A stretch of 64,000 nt of DNA from SVFI01 sp045588655 (GCA_045588655.1 JAZNEP010000059.1:62001-126000); one strand, 5' to 3'. Shown: positions 17,186 to 26,017, numbered from the stretch's first letter. Program-made: numbers and translations. The notes: generated by a model from the letters alone, not told the origin.

Positions 17186-18418
17186 ATGTCAGAATTCAAA
17201 GAACTGATCAAAAGTTTTCCCAAGACTAGAGAATATGTACGTGACTTTTTTGTATATGGATTTAAAACCAGAGATGATTTCAAGGACAAAAGCGGCCGCA
17301 CCTACGACAATGAGCGACGCCGAATCGAAAGCTGGCTCGGTGCGTTTGTTAAACAGGATTACACAAGCATGGGCAAAAATATCTCTCTTGCCATCGACAG
17401 CAATCTGCTTGATACGAACCCTCTTTACCGGGTGTGGAAAACCAAAAGTTTTACAGACAACGATATACAGCTACATTTTTACATATTAGATTTTTTAGAT
17501 GATGAAGAAGGCTATACTATTGAACAGATTACAGACGGGATTCTAATCGATTATGACCTATGCTTTGACGCCCAAATGATCCGGCGCAAATGCAATGCCT
17601 ATGTAAAAGAAGGGATTCTGCGAAAAGAAAAGTCGGGCAAAGACCTGTTGTACTTTAAAAACGAAAATTTTGCTGAAATAGCCGCTGATCATCCGGCGCT
17701 GATCTATGCCCTGAAATTCTTCACCCAGAGCTCTCCGCTTGGCATCGTCGGTGACACAATTCTCGACAATTTCGATGAAACAAACAATACATTCCGTGTC
17801 AAACACGGATTCCTCGTTCATACACTAGAAGACGAAATGCTCCTTCTACTTCTTTCTGCTATGCAGCAAAAATATGAAGTAAAAATCACCCTGCGCGGAA
17901 CGCGAAGCCATGTACAGTCAATTGTCTCAGGGGCTCCGCTTCAGATTTTTACAAGTACAAGAAGCGGGAGACGTTTTCTCTGCCTTCATCTAACGGAAAA
18001 AAAACGCTTTAACTGTATACGCTTAGATAGCATTAAAGAAGTTGAGTTATCCAAACCAGCGGATGGATACGATATTCTACGACAATCACTGATAAATAAC
18101 CACCCTTACATTTGGGGCGTTTCCTTTCAAAATGCTTCCTGCAATCGTCTAGAAAAAATAAAGCTGACGTTGCACATCAATGAAAAATATGAGATGTTCA
18201 TTATTGAACGCCTGCAGCGTGAAGGAAAAGGCGGCGCCATTACAAAGATTGCTCCAAATACCTTTACTTATGAAAAGGCCGTCTTCGACAGTCACGAAAT
18301 GCTCCCTTGGCTACGTACCTTTACCGGTCGTATCATAGATTTGGAATGTGACAACCCCTTCGTCCGAAATCAATTTCTCTACGATATACAGCGCATGTAT
18401 GACTTGTATGATATCTGA
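17186..18418 (+). CDS. WYL-domain transcriptional regulator 1 (RtcB-linked)
   Basis: 410 residues. N-terminal part (1-85) contains a basic RTYDNERRRIESWLG stretch; residues ~95-170 look like a winged helix (YTIEQITDGILIDYDLCFDAQMIRRKC, then ILRKEK). The C-terminal half carries a WYL-like domain (VKITLRGTRSHVQSIVSGAPLQI, RRFLCLHLTEKKRFNCIRLDSIKEVELS) and a WCX-like extension. WYL regulators bind nucleic acid or nucleotide ligands and often govern RNA repair or defence genes. ATG is preceded by GAAAGGAG. Probably controls the divergent rtcB operon. Confidence 0.78.
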   Translation: MSEFKELIKSFPKTREYVRDFFVYGFKTRDDFKDKSGRTYDNERRRIESWLGAFVKQDYTSMGKNISLAIDSNLLDTNPLYRVWKTKSFTDNDIQLHFYILDFLDDEEGYTIEQITDGILIDYDLCFDAQMIRRKCNAYVKEGILRKEKSGKDLLYFKNENFAEIAADHPALIYALKFFTQSSPLGIVGDTILDNFDETNNTFRVKHGFLVHTLEDEMLLLLLSAMQQKYEVKITLRGTRSHVQSIVSGAPLQIFTSTRSGRRFLCLHLTEKKRFNCIRLDSIKEVELSKPADGYDILRQSLINNHPYIWGVSFQNASCNRLEKIKLTLHINEKYEMFIIERLQREGKGGAITKIAPNTFTYEKAVFDSHEMLPWLRTFTGRIIDLECDNPFVRNQFLYDIQRMYDLYDI

Positions 18419-18453
18419 TTTGCCGCGTACCGGTAATCAAGAAAGGAGAACCC

Positions 18454-19416
18454 ATGGAAATTTTTTCTGAAATCTACAACTGCTATTACCAAATCATGAA
18501 ACATATATTACGCAGAAGCAATAGCGTTACCGTGGAAGATCTGCGTGTTACAATTGCAAGCAAAGGCTATGAAGAGAGTCTTCTTTATTTGATTCCAAAA
18601 CTCACCTCAGGCGAGTGGGATTTTTTTGACCGAGATGGCGAACTTTACCTTACAAAAATCTCAAAAGACTTCTATGTACCTCTCACAAATCTGCAGAAAG
18701 CTTACGTCAAAACCATCCTATCCGACGCAAAAATACAACTATTTTTGGATGCAGACATGACAGAAAAGCTCCTTGCACTTTTTAGAGATATTCCGGTTCT
18801 TTGGTCACAAGATGATTTTTACTACTATGATCGTTATGTAAATCGTGATCCTTTTGAGAACTCCACATACATACATAATTTCCGTACAATCCTTACAGCG
18901 ATGAAACACGGACAATATGTCGATATTGAGTATGTTGGAAAAAACGATAAGCGCGTGCATCATCACTACCTGCCTTGTCGCTTGGAATACTCAATTAAAA
19001 ATGACAAATTTCGATTGCTTGCCACCGCCAAAAACGCACGCAGTCCACGCATTGAGATCCTGAACTTAGAACGCGTGGCAGACGTTTCACTCATGGATAC
19101 CTACGCAACAGAAATACCGAATATCGACCAATTATTAAAGGCAGACGATTACAAAGAACCTGCCAGACTTCTTATTCATACAGATCGCAATGCTCTCGAG
19201 CGCACGATGCTTCAGTTTGCTAATTATGAGAAAAACACAACAAAAATAGACGATCATACATATGAGTGTTTGATTTATTATAATCAAAAAAATGAGACCG
19301 AGCTTCTGATTGAAGTACTCTCCTTTGGTCCTCGAATCGAGGTACTAGGTAGCGAGCGCTTTTTAAATCAGGTAAAACAGCGTCTGACTTTACAGAAACG
19401 ACGTGGTAAATTTTAA
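18454..19416 (+). CDS. WYL-domain transcriptional regulator 2 (RtcB-linked)
   Basis: 320 residues. N-terminal helical region with a possible winged helix (VTVEDLRVTIASKGYEE), then a WYL domain from about residue 145: HGQYVDIEYVGKNDKRVHHHYLPCRLEYSIKNDKFRLLATAK split over several strands, and RIEILNLERVADVSL. The C-terminal WCX extension (TELLIEVLSFGPRIEVLGSERF) is complete. It starts 35 bases after the first WYL gene, behind AGAAAGGAG, and the two are paralogous in layout, suggesting a heteromeric regulator. Convergent with the Xre gene. Confidence 0.82.
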   Translation: MEIFSEIYNCYYQIMKHILRRSNSVTVEDLRVTIASKGYEESLLYLIPKLTSGEWDFFDRDGELYLTKISKDFYVPLTNLQKAYVKTILSDAKIQLFLDADMTEKLLALFRDIPVLWSQDDFYYYDRYVNRDPFENSTYIHNFRTILTAMKHGQYVDIEYVGKNDKRVHHHYLPCRLEYSIKNDKFRLLATAKNARSPRIEILNLERVADVSLMDTYATEIPNIDQLLKADDYKEPARLLIHTDRNALERTMLQFANYEKNTTKIDDHTYECLIYYNQKNETELLIEVLSFGPRIEVLGSERFLNQVKQRLTLQKRRGKF

Positions 19417-19471
19417 AGTTACTTTATCCATATAAGTTTCTATATTTTCGCAAAGATTTGTATCCTTTACT

Positions 19472-20110
19472 CTACCTTTCAATCAAGTCTTCCATCGTAC
19501 AACCAAGAGCCTTAGCAAGACGATACATGGTATCTGCACTCGCCTTATTAATGTTTTTGTTTCGCTGTTCATACATTTGAATGGAACGAAGACTAACACC
19601 GGAGCGCTCAGCCAACTCCAATTGGGTAAAGCCATAAGTAATACGAATACGTTTCAAGTTGGTTTCGGAAAAATATTCTCTCATTTGCGAATCCATAATA
19701 TCAACAAACTTGGTAATGTCTGCCTCGTGCAGTGTATAATACATTTTCTGTAAATCTTCAAAGGATACAACTTCAAAAATATCACTGTACTTCCTTTCGG
19801 AATGCCAATGATAATATGCAACTGCCCATCCAATCCAGTATTCCTTGGAACGTTCAAAATGTTCCTTCGATTCTACCATCAATTCCTGTCCCTTGCTCTC
19901 CCTCACAATTTCCCGAGCAATTTCTATACCACTTTTCCCTACAAGATAGGCAGGTTCGCCATTTTCCATTCTTTTTCTTACAGAGCTGACAACAAACATC
20001 TTCACAAAATCATTTCCGGAAATATTGCCGTCATTAACTGCATAATCAAAGGCATCTCCAAGTACCGACTGTGCCTTACTCAAATATATTTCTTGGTATG
20101 CGCGAGTCAT
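19472..20110 (-). CDS. Xre-family putative antitoxin
   Basis: 212 residues. The N-terminal ~130 residues are an uncharacterised helical domain (YQEIYLSKAQSVLGDAFDYAV, SKEYWIGWAVAYYHW); the C-terminus is a complete Cro/CI HTH (RIRITYGFTQLELAERSGVSLRSIQMYEQRNKNIN). Overlaps the toxin-like gene by 35 bases, typical of toxin-antitoxin coupling. The N-domain may neutralise the toxin while the HTH autoregulates. Ribosome site GAGGAGG about 11 bases upstream. Confidence 0.75.
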   Translation of the reverse strand: MTRAYQEIYLSKAQSVLGDAFDYAVNDGNISGNDFVKMFVVSSVRKRMENGEPAYLVGKSGIEIAREIVRESKGQELMVESKEHFERSKEYWIGWAVAYYHWHSERKYSDIFEVVSFEDLQKMYYTLHEADITKFVDIMDSQMREYFSETNLKRIRITYGFTQLELAERSGVSLRSIQMYEQRNKNINKASADTMYRLAKALGCTMEDLIER

Positions 20111-20768
20111 CGTTTTTTATGCCTCCTCTTATAATATCCTGAATATACAAACCATCACTTTCTTCCTCAATCATTTCCAAATAATGCTGATTAGCCTCAT
20201 CATCTCTTGCTTTGCGAAGAACAAAATACTGCTCTTTCCTTGCAACCTCAAAGCCTTCATATTTTAATTTCGAAAAAGCAAACTTCGATTTTATAACAAT
20301 TTGTTCCCCTAACTTACCAAGTTGCATTGCACGTGCAAGCTGTTCCACAGAAATACCATTATTAAGAAAAGCTTCCGCATAATCAAAATAGGAATCATCT
20401 GCACGATATCCGGTTATTAGATCAAATGCATTTACATTAATACTGAAGTTATCTATCAAATACCTCTTTGCTCGTCTCGCCACAGGCGTTTTGATAGAAA
20501 ACAGACGGTGTTCCACCAAAACAGCAATCCAGTTAAGAATGGTATACTCCGGATTATTTAAATTCAAAATATTTAGATATTCCGTATCTAGTGTATAACG
20601 ATTGGAAAAACCATCCCGTAGTGAGGATACCGCCCATTCTTTTGCTAGATCTTCACTTTCCGTACAGTAGAACCCCAGACCAAAATCATTATTCTTCTTG
20701 CCCTCACCAAAAATTGGCTGTTCCACCATTTTCTCTGAACCATGGTATATCGTAATCAGTTTATCCAC
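20076..20768 (-). CDS. DUF3990 ADP-ribosyltransferase-like putative toxin
   Basis: 230 residues beginning MDKLITIYHGSEKMVEQPIF. The pattern IYHGS, then FGLGFYCTESEDLAKEWA, a mid-domain YRADDSYFDYAEAFLNN and the late QIVIKSKFAFSKLKYEG match DUF3990, a domain of the ART/PARP superfamily (H-Y-[EDQ]-like). Such proteins often act as toxins paired with HTH or small antitoxins. GTG at 20768 is chosen because GGAGG lies 8 bases upstream; the ATG at 20783 sits on top of the previous site. Two-gene operon with the Xre partner. Confidence 0.78.
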   Translation of the reverse strand: MDKLITIYHGSEKMVEQPIFGEGKKNNDFGLGFYCTESEDLAKEWAVSSLRDGFSNRYTLDTEYLNILNLNNPEYTILNWIAVLVEHRLFSIKTPVARRAKRYLIDNFSINVNAFDLITGYRADDSYFDYAEAFLNNGISVEQLARAMQLGKLGEQIVIKSKFAFSKLKYEGFEVARKEQYFVLRKARDDEANQHYLEMIEEESDGLYIQDIIRGGIKNDDSRIPRNIFE

Positions 20769-20872
20769 TTCCCTAACCTCCATTCCTCCTTATTACTTAT
20801 CCTTATTGTATCACCAAGGTGATAGTTGGTCAATGTGGTTTCGGTATATTTGAATAAACTAAAAATAGCATT

Positions 20873-21418
20873 TTATGGATTTTTGCGCTCATATTCCAAC
20901 TTAGTAATCGAATACAAATATTCTCCTGATGATATCCCTGTTTTAGGGTAATATCGAATTCTATCATCGCTTACCTTCTTCATTTTTAGTTTTTTCATTA
21001 CACTTTCGGATGCTATGTTTTTCGAATCACAATATGATATTATCTTTTCAATGTCCAAATTTTCAAATGCATAATTAATTAAGGCACTTGCTGCTTCAGT
21101 TGCAAATCCTCTATTTCTATATTTATGATGTATTGTCCAACCAATTTCACATGCTTTTCTCTCTTCGCAATATTCCAAATTAATACCACCTATTACTTTA
21201 GAATTAAAAAGTATCACATACTCTCTGTCATCTGGTTCTTTTTTATTCCATTCATCAACTGCATAATCTACAAAGCTCTTCGTTTCATCTATTGTTTCTT
21301 TCGGTAAAAACATCATCATTGTTATACTTTTATCACTTGCATATTCGTGAATTTCATCTATATCACTGTAAATAATAGGCCTGATTACTAATCTTTCAGT
21401 TTTAATATTATTTCCCAT
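20873..21418 (-). CDS. RimJ/RimL-type GNAT acetyltransferase
   Basis: 181 residues; TERLVIRPIIYSDIDEI at the N-terminus, VIGGINLEY, then EIGWTIHHKYRNRGFATEAASALINYAFEN with the acetyl-CoA loop RNRGFA, and SENV-like NIASESVMKKLKMKKV. This is the ribosomal-protein/amino-acid N-acetyltransferase layout. Substrate unknown. AAGGAG precedes the ATG. Part of a run of unrelated accessory enzymes. Confidence 0.85.
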   Translation of the reverse strand: MGNNIKTERLVIRPIIYSDIDEIHEYASDKSITMMMFLPKETIDETKSFVDYAVDEWNKKEPDDREYVILFNSKVIGGINLEYCEERKACEIGWTIHHKYRNRGFATEAASALINYAFENLDIEKIISYCDSKNIASESVMKKLKMKKVSDDRIRYYPKTGISSGEYLYSITKLEYERKNP

Positions 21419-21440
21419 ATTTAGGTACTCTCCTTAAAAC

Positions 21441-21470
21441 GATATACTACACCTTAAGCATAGTATCTTT
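21441..21470 (-). terminator. Terminator of the 21488-21925 gene (recurring hairpin)
   Basis: GATATACTA pairs with TAGTATC around ACCTTAAGCA, the same hairpin type as at 8360, 23287 and 26133. Confidence 0.6.
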
Positions 21471-21487
21471 GCATCCTTCCCCTGCAT

Positions 21488-21925
21488 TTAACAAATATAT
21501 CGCATCTCTTCCATATTATCTTCAACAACACCAGTTTCTACAAATCCAATAGAATTATAAAGATGTTTTGCTATTCCATTTCCCAAAGCAACACCCGTAT
21601 ATATTTCATTAACTCCAAAAGTTTCAATTAAATACTTTATTGCAAGTTGTAATGCTTCTCTACCATATCCGCAATTTTGATAATGCCTATCTATCAAAAA
21701 TTTCCATAATGTATAATAGTTCTTAGTCTTGTAATAACCCAGCATAACAAATCCTACTGGTACCTCATTTTCATATATCGCAAACGGGAATGCCGTTTCC
21801 TTATATGCCCACGCTTGGGCCAATGAATACACAACTGAAGATACAAAAGCTTCCTGATTGTCGAAAACCTTCAAATTTAAAACTTCTTCAAAATTATTCT
21901 CCGTTATTTCTCTAAGTTCAACCAT
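21488..21925 (-). CDS. GNAT family acetyltransferase
   Basis: 145 residues with a full GNAT core: PFAIYENEVPVGFVMLGYY, KFLIDRHYQNCGYGREALQLAI (CoA loop QNCGYG), GVALGNGIAKHLYNSIGFVETG. Resembles spermidine/diamine acetyltransferase-like proteins (BltD/PaiA type), but the substrate is not certain. GGAGG stands 5 bases before the ATG. Expressed from the recurring promoter module at 21966-22021. Confidence 0.85.
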   Translation of the reverse strand: MVELREITENNFEEVLNLKVFDNQEAFVSSVVYSLAQAWAYKETAFPFAIYENEVPVGFVMLGYYKTKNYYTLWKFLIDRHYQNCGYGREALQLAIKYLIETFGVNEIYTGVALGNGIAKHLYNSIGFVETGVVEDNMEEMRYIC

Positions 21926-21965
21926 TTAATCCTCCAAATGCTCAATTTATTGCACTTTTCCCGCA

Positions 21966-22021
21966 GGAATATTCCCATTTCGCTGATATACAATTATAAC
22001 GAGGGAAATCCCCAAAAGCAG
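21966..22021 (-). promoter_or_regulatory. Recurring promoter/palindrome module, copy A
   Basis: On the minus strand CTGCTT and TATAAT (21993-21998) are 17 bases apart; downstream follows ATCAGCGAAATGGGAATATT and the palindrome GGAATATTCC (21966-21975). The same arrangement recurs at 23177 and 26020. Confidence 0.65.
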
Positions 22022-22051
22022 CGCATATTTTATCTGAATTTCATCGTATTA

Positions 22052-23011
22052 TTATCCATAAATTTGAGCAACCAACTCTTCATATACCATATCCATTACT
22101 TCCTTATTTGGATAATGTCCCGAATTGTTTACAACTTTACATTTTAGATATGTACTTCCCTCTGTAACTTCCTTCACTGTTTTGGTAGATGCAACTATAT
22201 CTGTATCACCTTGTATTATTGTGTACGGGATGTTTATATTTTTTAATGTTGATGATAAGTCTAATTTTAATATTTCTTTCCATAAAGAAACATTTTTCAA
22301 ATAACCATTCATCATAATGGCTTTAAAATCCTTAAATTTATAATCTGGGCTCGTTAATAATCCCCATATAACAGCTCCCATCGGTGTTGCTTCTCCGTTT
22401 TTGTTTTCGTAACCACTTGTATATTTTCGTATGCTTGAAGAAACCAACTGTAATTCTTTTGCTGTAATTTTATCTATATTGGCATTTTTAATTGTATTTA
22501 ACTTTATATCTGAAAGTTTTGATTTTTGTAATTCTTCATATACTTCTTCATTAAAAAATACTTCTTTTATAATTTGCCCACAAACCACAACACCTTTTAC
22601 TGTATCTGTTACTTTTTCCAAAACCTTTGCACTTAAAATAGACCCCCACGATGTTGCAAAAATATAAATAGGATTTTCGGGAAACATTCTCTTTATTTCA
22701 CAAATTAAATCTTTTGTCATATCAACAAACGTTTCTATTGTAAACTGTTCATCAATAACATAATTATTAATTCCGCAACCTAATTGGTCCCAGTACACCA
22801 TAATAAATTTATCTGTAAATTGTGGGAACAATCCTCGGCACCCTACTGAAAAAGGTATCGGCGTACCTGGACCACCATGCAAAAAAATTACTATCGGTAA
22901 TTCTTTATTTTTTCCTTCAACCAATATTTTTTGATTATATCCGCCAAGATTTAACGTATATATTTCAGATATTTCATTATTAGCAATAATTTCTTTTCGC
23001 TTCTTATTCAT
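22052..23011 (-). CDS. Alpha/beta hydrolase (proline iminopeptidase-like)
   Basis: 319 residues. Oxyanion segment VIFLHGGPGTPIPFSVGC, then MVYWDQLGCG, the nucleophile elbow IFATSWGSILSAK (Ser in S-W-G), acid in IQGDTDIVAS and His in VNNSGHYPNKEV. HGGPG and WDQxGxG are the marks of the prolyl iminopeptidase family S33. Elbow reads TSWGS rather than the usual GGSWG, so peptidase activity is not assured; it may be an esterase or amidase. A terminator-like hairpin lies between its promoter and start. Confidence 0.82.
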   Translation of the reverse strand: MNKKRKEIIANNEISEIYTLNLGGYNQKILVEGKNKELPIVIFLHGGPGTPIPFSVGCRGLFPQFTDKFIMVYWDQLGCGINNYVIDEQFTIETFVDMTKDLICEIKRMFPENPIYIFATSWGSILSAKVLEKVTDTVKGVVVCGQIIKEVFFNEEVYEELQKSKLSDIKLNTIKNANIDKITAKELQLVSSSIRKYTSGYENKNGEATPMGAVIWGLLTSPDYKFKDFKAIMMNGYLKNVSLWKEILKLDLSSTLKNINIPYTIIQGDTDIVASTKTVKEVTEGSTYLKCKVVNNSGHYPNKEVMDMVYEELVAQIYG

Positions 23012-23117
23012 TGTCTATGCCTCACTTAAACAATAATTCTTTTTGCATACTTAAACGATATCTACGAGTGTCGCCATAGCTGTAACAATTTTGTTAGCGT
23101 ATATCCAAGACACAAAA

Positions 23118-23151
23118 AAGTAACCATCTCCAGCCAAGGTAACGGTTACTT
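23118..23151 (-). terminator. Possible attenuator ahead of the hydrolase gene
   Basis: On the minus strand AAGTAACC pairs with GGTTACTT followed by TTTT. It lies between promoter module B and the ATG at 23011, in a leader of about 190 bases, so transcription may be attenuated. Confidence 0.5.
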
Positions 23152-23176
23152 CTTGTAAACTGAATACTAAGGAAGT

Positions 23177-23311
23177 GGTAATATTCCCATTTCGCTGATA
23201 AAAAAATTATAACGAGGGAAATCCCCAAAAGCAACGCGTATTTTATATTAATTTTTTGGAATCATTTCGAAGTTTTTAGAAAAAAAGATACTACACATTA
23301 AGCATAGTATC
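23177..23311 (-). promoter_or_regulatory. Recurring terminator-promoter-palindrome module, copy B
   Basis: Reading the minus strand: hairpin GATACTA/TAGTATC with U-run (23287-23311) ending the Nudix gene, TTGCTT (23229-23234), 17 bases, TATAAT (23206-23211), ATCAGCGAAATGGG, and the near-palindrome GGGAATATTACC (23177-23188). It serves as terminator of one gene and promoter of the next. Confidence 0.7.
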
Positions 23312-23357
23312 TCTATAAATTGGGATTTGATGATTTCTTTCATACAAAAGAAACTTT

Positions 23358-23870
23358 TTATACAAACATTCCATCCGAGATAAGCTTTAGCAACAGTAAC
23401 CTTTCTCTTTCGAACAAACATGGCACTTCACCTGCCAACAGTCTATCGCTATTCTCTTGCAGAATTTCAAATGGATTCGCAAAAACAAAATGATAACCGT
23501 TTTTAATCTCATTTTCCGTTAATTCTACTTCATCAACTTTATCTTCTACTTGACACAAGAAATAGTAATTATCCTGTACGTAAACAGGCTCATACATCCC
23601 TTTTCTCACAAAATGAATATATCCATATTCTTTGATTGATTCGGGAATTATCCGCAAGCCTGTTTCCTCATGCATTTCTCGAACAACTGCTTGCTCCATG
23701 GTCTCTCCTATTTCTATTCCTCCCCCAGGTATTACATATGCTCTGTGCTTGTCTACATAACACATAGCAATCTTTTTCCCTTGAATGACAATACCACAGG
23801 AAGAACATCGATATGTGGGTTCTGCATTTTTGTCATAATCTTCCATATCTACTTCAAATAACAATCTCAT
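23358..23870 (-). CDS. Nudix hydrolase
   Basis: 170 residues with a perfect Nudix box, GGIEIGETMEQAVVREMHEE followed by TGL (GX5EX7REUXEEXGU). The N-terminus has a CSSCG pair, perhaps a residual zinc site. Cleaves a nucleoside diphosphate linked to another moiety; substrate unknown. Its terminator is the hairpin of module B. Confidence 0.88.
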   Translation of the reverse strand: MRLLFEVDMEDYDKNAEPTYRCSSCGIVIQGKKIAMCYVDKHRAYVIPGGGIEIGETMEQAVVREMHEETGLRIIPESIKEYGYIHFVRKGMYEPVYVQDNYYFLCQVEDKVDEVELTENEIKNGYHFVFANPFEILQENSDRLLAGEVPCLFERERLLLLKLISDGMFV

Positions 23871-23958
23871 ATTACCCTCACCAAAAACATGCTCAGTGCC
23901 ACAAATTCAAGTTTGTTAAGGTCTATTATATCAAATTTTAAAGATGATACAATCAGAT

Positions 23959-24207
23959 TTATCGGCTACGTTCCTGCTGATACATCACTTCATAAGCCTT
24001 TTCTCTGTTCTTTCGTTCCAATTCGGATTTATCATCAATGAGTTTATTATATCGTTCTGCTTTGGCTTTCACTCGGCACTTATTGAGATAATGATAAATC
24101 TCTTTCCACTTGCGAGATACTTTTCCAGTGTGGCATACATAATCGTCATAGATTTCCACCCTGCCAAAATCGACCGTGACCTTATAAGAAAATTTTTTAC
24201 CGTATAT
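23959..24207 (-). pseudogene. C-terminal remnant of an unknown basic protein
   Basis: The frame is open from just after the stop of the neighbouring gene: YGKKFSYKVTVDFGRVEIYD, then a basic helical tail with KNREKAYEVMYQQERSR. It has no ribosome site and begins without a plausible ATG (GTG at 24159 is the first start), so I read it as the end of a larger gene. A second, more decayed copy of the same tail lies at 27345-27423. Confidence 0.5.
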
Positions 24208-24576
24208 TTATAACGCAGTAATCCAAAAACAAATTGCAGTTAAAAACGAAAGCGGTGTTATTATATATTTCTCTTTTTTGCTTTTTGAAATAAAATTTAC
24301 AACTGTATTTAACGAAAGATATAATGCCATTATAATACAAATGATTCGTGTAACGTTATATGAAAACCATAGTGGTATATACCCGCCCATCTGCAAAATA
24401 ATAATAACAAAAAATATCTGTAGTACAAGCTGTGTTACTAACAGTATTTTCAGTTTTTTCGGAAAAACTCTATACTGTCCACCCATAGTCAGTTCTCCTA
24501 AAGGTAACCCAAAAAGCAAGAGAATGCTTAATATAATTACAACTAACATCAAAATTGCGCCAACAACAACTACCAT
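24208..24576 (-). CDS. Small four-helix membrane protein
   Basis: 122 residues starting MVVVVGAILMLVVIILSIL, with four hydrophobic segments and a short basic linker (FPKKLK) after the first. Function unknown; no family recognised. The start at 24576 is fixed by GGAGG a few bases upstream; an earlier ATG lies inside the preceding gene. It follows the other membrane protein by 13 bases, suggesting a pair controlled by the (now broken) TetR gene. Confidence 0.65.
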   Translation of the reverse strand: MVVVVGAILMLVVIILSILLLFGLPLGELTMGGQYRVFPKKLKILLVTQLVLQIFFVIIILQMGGYIPLWFSYNVTRIICIIMALYLSLNTVVNFISKSKKEKYIITPLSFLTAICFWITAL

Positions 24577-24589
24577 TTTCCTACCTCCA

Positions 24590-25006
24590 TTACCATCTTT
24601 TCTCAAAAGCAATTCTTGTATCAAAACAAAATCCCATAATGGTAACTACACTCATCACAATCTTTTCGAACATTGTCCCAAGAAACTGTTGAATAATTCC
24701 AATAAAACTAAACGGAAGTGTAAGAATGAGAAATGTCGATAGTGTAATTCCTACAATTCGATTAAGTTTTATAGGTATAATCTGAGTTGCCACTAATGCA
24801 ATTAAAATATTAATCACCGTCATAATAATGCTTGATACGGAGATTTCTTGTGCCGCAACCTGCGATGCTGTCCGTCCGCCATTTACCCATGTGTATGGGA
24901 TGATTTGAAATATCACAAACATATGAACCATAATATTGAACAATCCTATTATACATGCACCATAGCCTGCCTTCTTTAAATCGAATTTTCTAATTTTATC
25001 TAACAT
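24590..25006 (-). CDS. Four-helix membrane protein, TetR-linked
   Basis: 138 residues: N-terminal LDKIRKFDLKKAGYG, then four membrane segments (IIGLFNIMVHMFVIFQIIP, IIMTVINILIALVATQIIP and two more). Function unknown. Starts 3 bases after the TetR remnant's stop, so it was co-transcribed with it. The TetR-membrane-membrane layout is typical of small export or stress operons. Confidence 0.65.
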   Translation of the reverse strand: MLDKIRKFDLKKAGYGACIIGLFNIMVHMFVIFQIIPYTWVNGGRTASQVAAQEISVSSIIMTVINILIALVATQIIPIKLNRIVGITLSTFLILTLPFSFIGIIQQFLGTMFEKIVMSVVTIMGFCFDTRIAFEKRW

Positions 25007-25009
25007 ATC

Positions 25010-25526
25010 CTATTTTTCCTCCCTATGTTCACTTTTTAATATTGCCAGAAACCATTCCTTTTTCGGAATCGTTAGATTTTCTCTATTAGCCAAGACTTCT
25101 GCAAATCCCTGAATACTACTATAAAATAGGACTAAGAGTGTCAGTAGGTCTCCCGGTCTAATAATCCCCATTTCCTGACCTTTAATTATATAAGGAACGC
25201 TCAGTGCCTCCACATCATGTTCCTTTATCATTTGATCGGCACGTTCAGACACATCTTTTTCATTGATAGCTACCAGTCCCATAAAAACAAACATTTTCGC
25301 CGCAAAATCATTTTGTGTTGCAACAGATAAAAACCATTTAACTTGTCTTTCAAAGAATATCAATGGTGACTCACCATCTCCACTGTCAATCGTTAATTTC
25401 TCACATCTTATTTCTACCAACTTTTCTAGTAGATGTTCCATATAATCCATATCGAATAAAATGATTTAATGCAATGTCTAAGATTTGCCATTTTCGCATT
25501 ACATATTGTTCTTCTTTCTTGGTCAT
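25010..25526 (-). pseudogene. TetR-family regulator lacking its HTH
   Basis: From ATG 25526 (behind GGAGGAAGG) the first frame reads MTKKEEQYVMRKWQILDIAL then NHFIRYGLYGTST, the normal start of a TetR HTH, and stops within 10 codons. The ligand-binding half resumes in another frame at about 25450 (LLEKLVEIRCEKL...) and runs to 25010. The recognition helices expected between GTST and LLEKL are absent. So a deletion removed the DNA-binding region and shifted the frame. A separate start at 25450 has no ribosome site. Confidence 0.75.
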
Positions 25527-25529
25527 TCC

Positions 25530-26017
25530 TTCCTCCTTGCTAAAGTACATACTAACATTTCTAATTTTGAAATAACTCTCTTACAATATTAAGCACCTGC
25601 TCAATAAATGTCAAGTAATTATTTTACCTGGGAATCGTAACCAATAAAAAAAGAAGCTCTGACGGCTCCTTTTCGCTTCATGACAGACAATATCTAAACA
25701 TTCTGCATACTTGAAATCTTCTTATTCTACATATCTATTTAATCCAAAACTCTCGCTAAATTTCAAATTTTACTTTTCTACTATATCAAATATCTTCATT
25801 TTTGCAAGCTGATTCATCTGCCTCGCTCCTGCTTGTTTGCTATTTGTATTCAATAAGTATGTCTTTACACCTTAAACCTATATAGCACACCTCACCGCTA
25901 TTTTCTTCTCTGTATAGCCTTTTTTTCTTGTTTTCGGTGTGTTTTAGGGCTTTTTACAAGATTTTGGCTATACAGAAATTTGTTTTTAACACTTTTTCTA
26001 AACTACTTTATTTTTTC
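25530..26017. other. Gene-free, AT-rich interval with decayed signals
   Basis: No credible gene. It holds a minus-strand hairpin GGAGC/GCTTC with U-run (25646-25669), a short minus-strand ORF MNQLAKMKIFDIVEK behind GGAGCGAGG (about 25772-25819), and the inverted repeat described next. Probably remains of deleted genes. Confidence 0.5.
25910..25975. repeat. 10-bp inverted repeat enclosing 46 bases
   Basis: CTGTATAGCC (25910-25919) and GGCTATACAG (25966-25975) are perfect inverted copies. The enclosed sequence is T-rich. Could be a hairpin or a very small mobile remnant. Confidence 0.5.
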
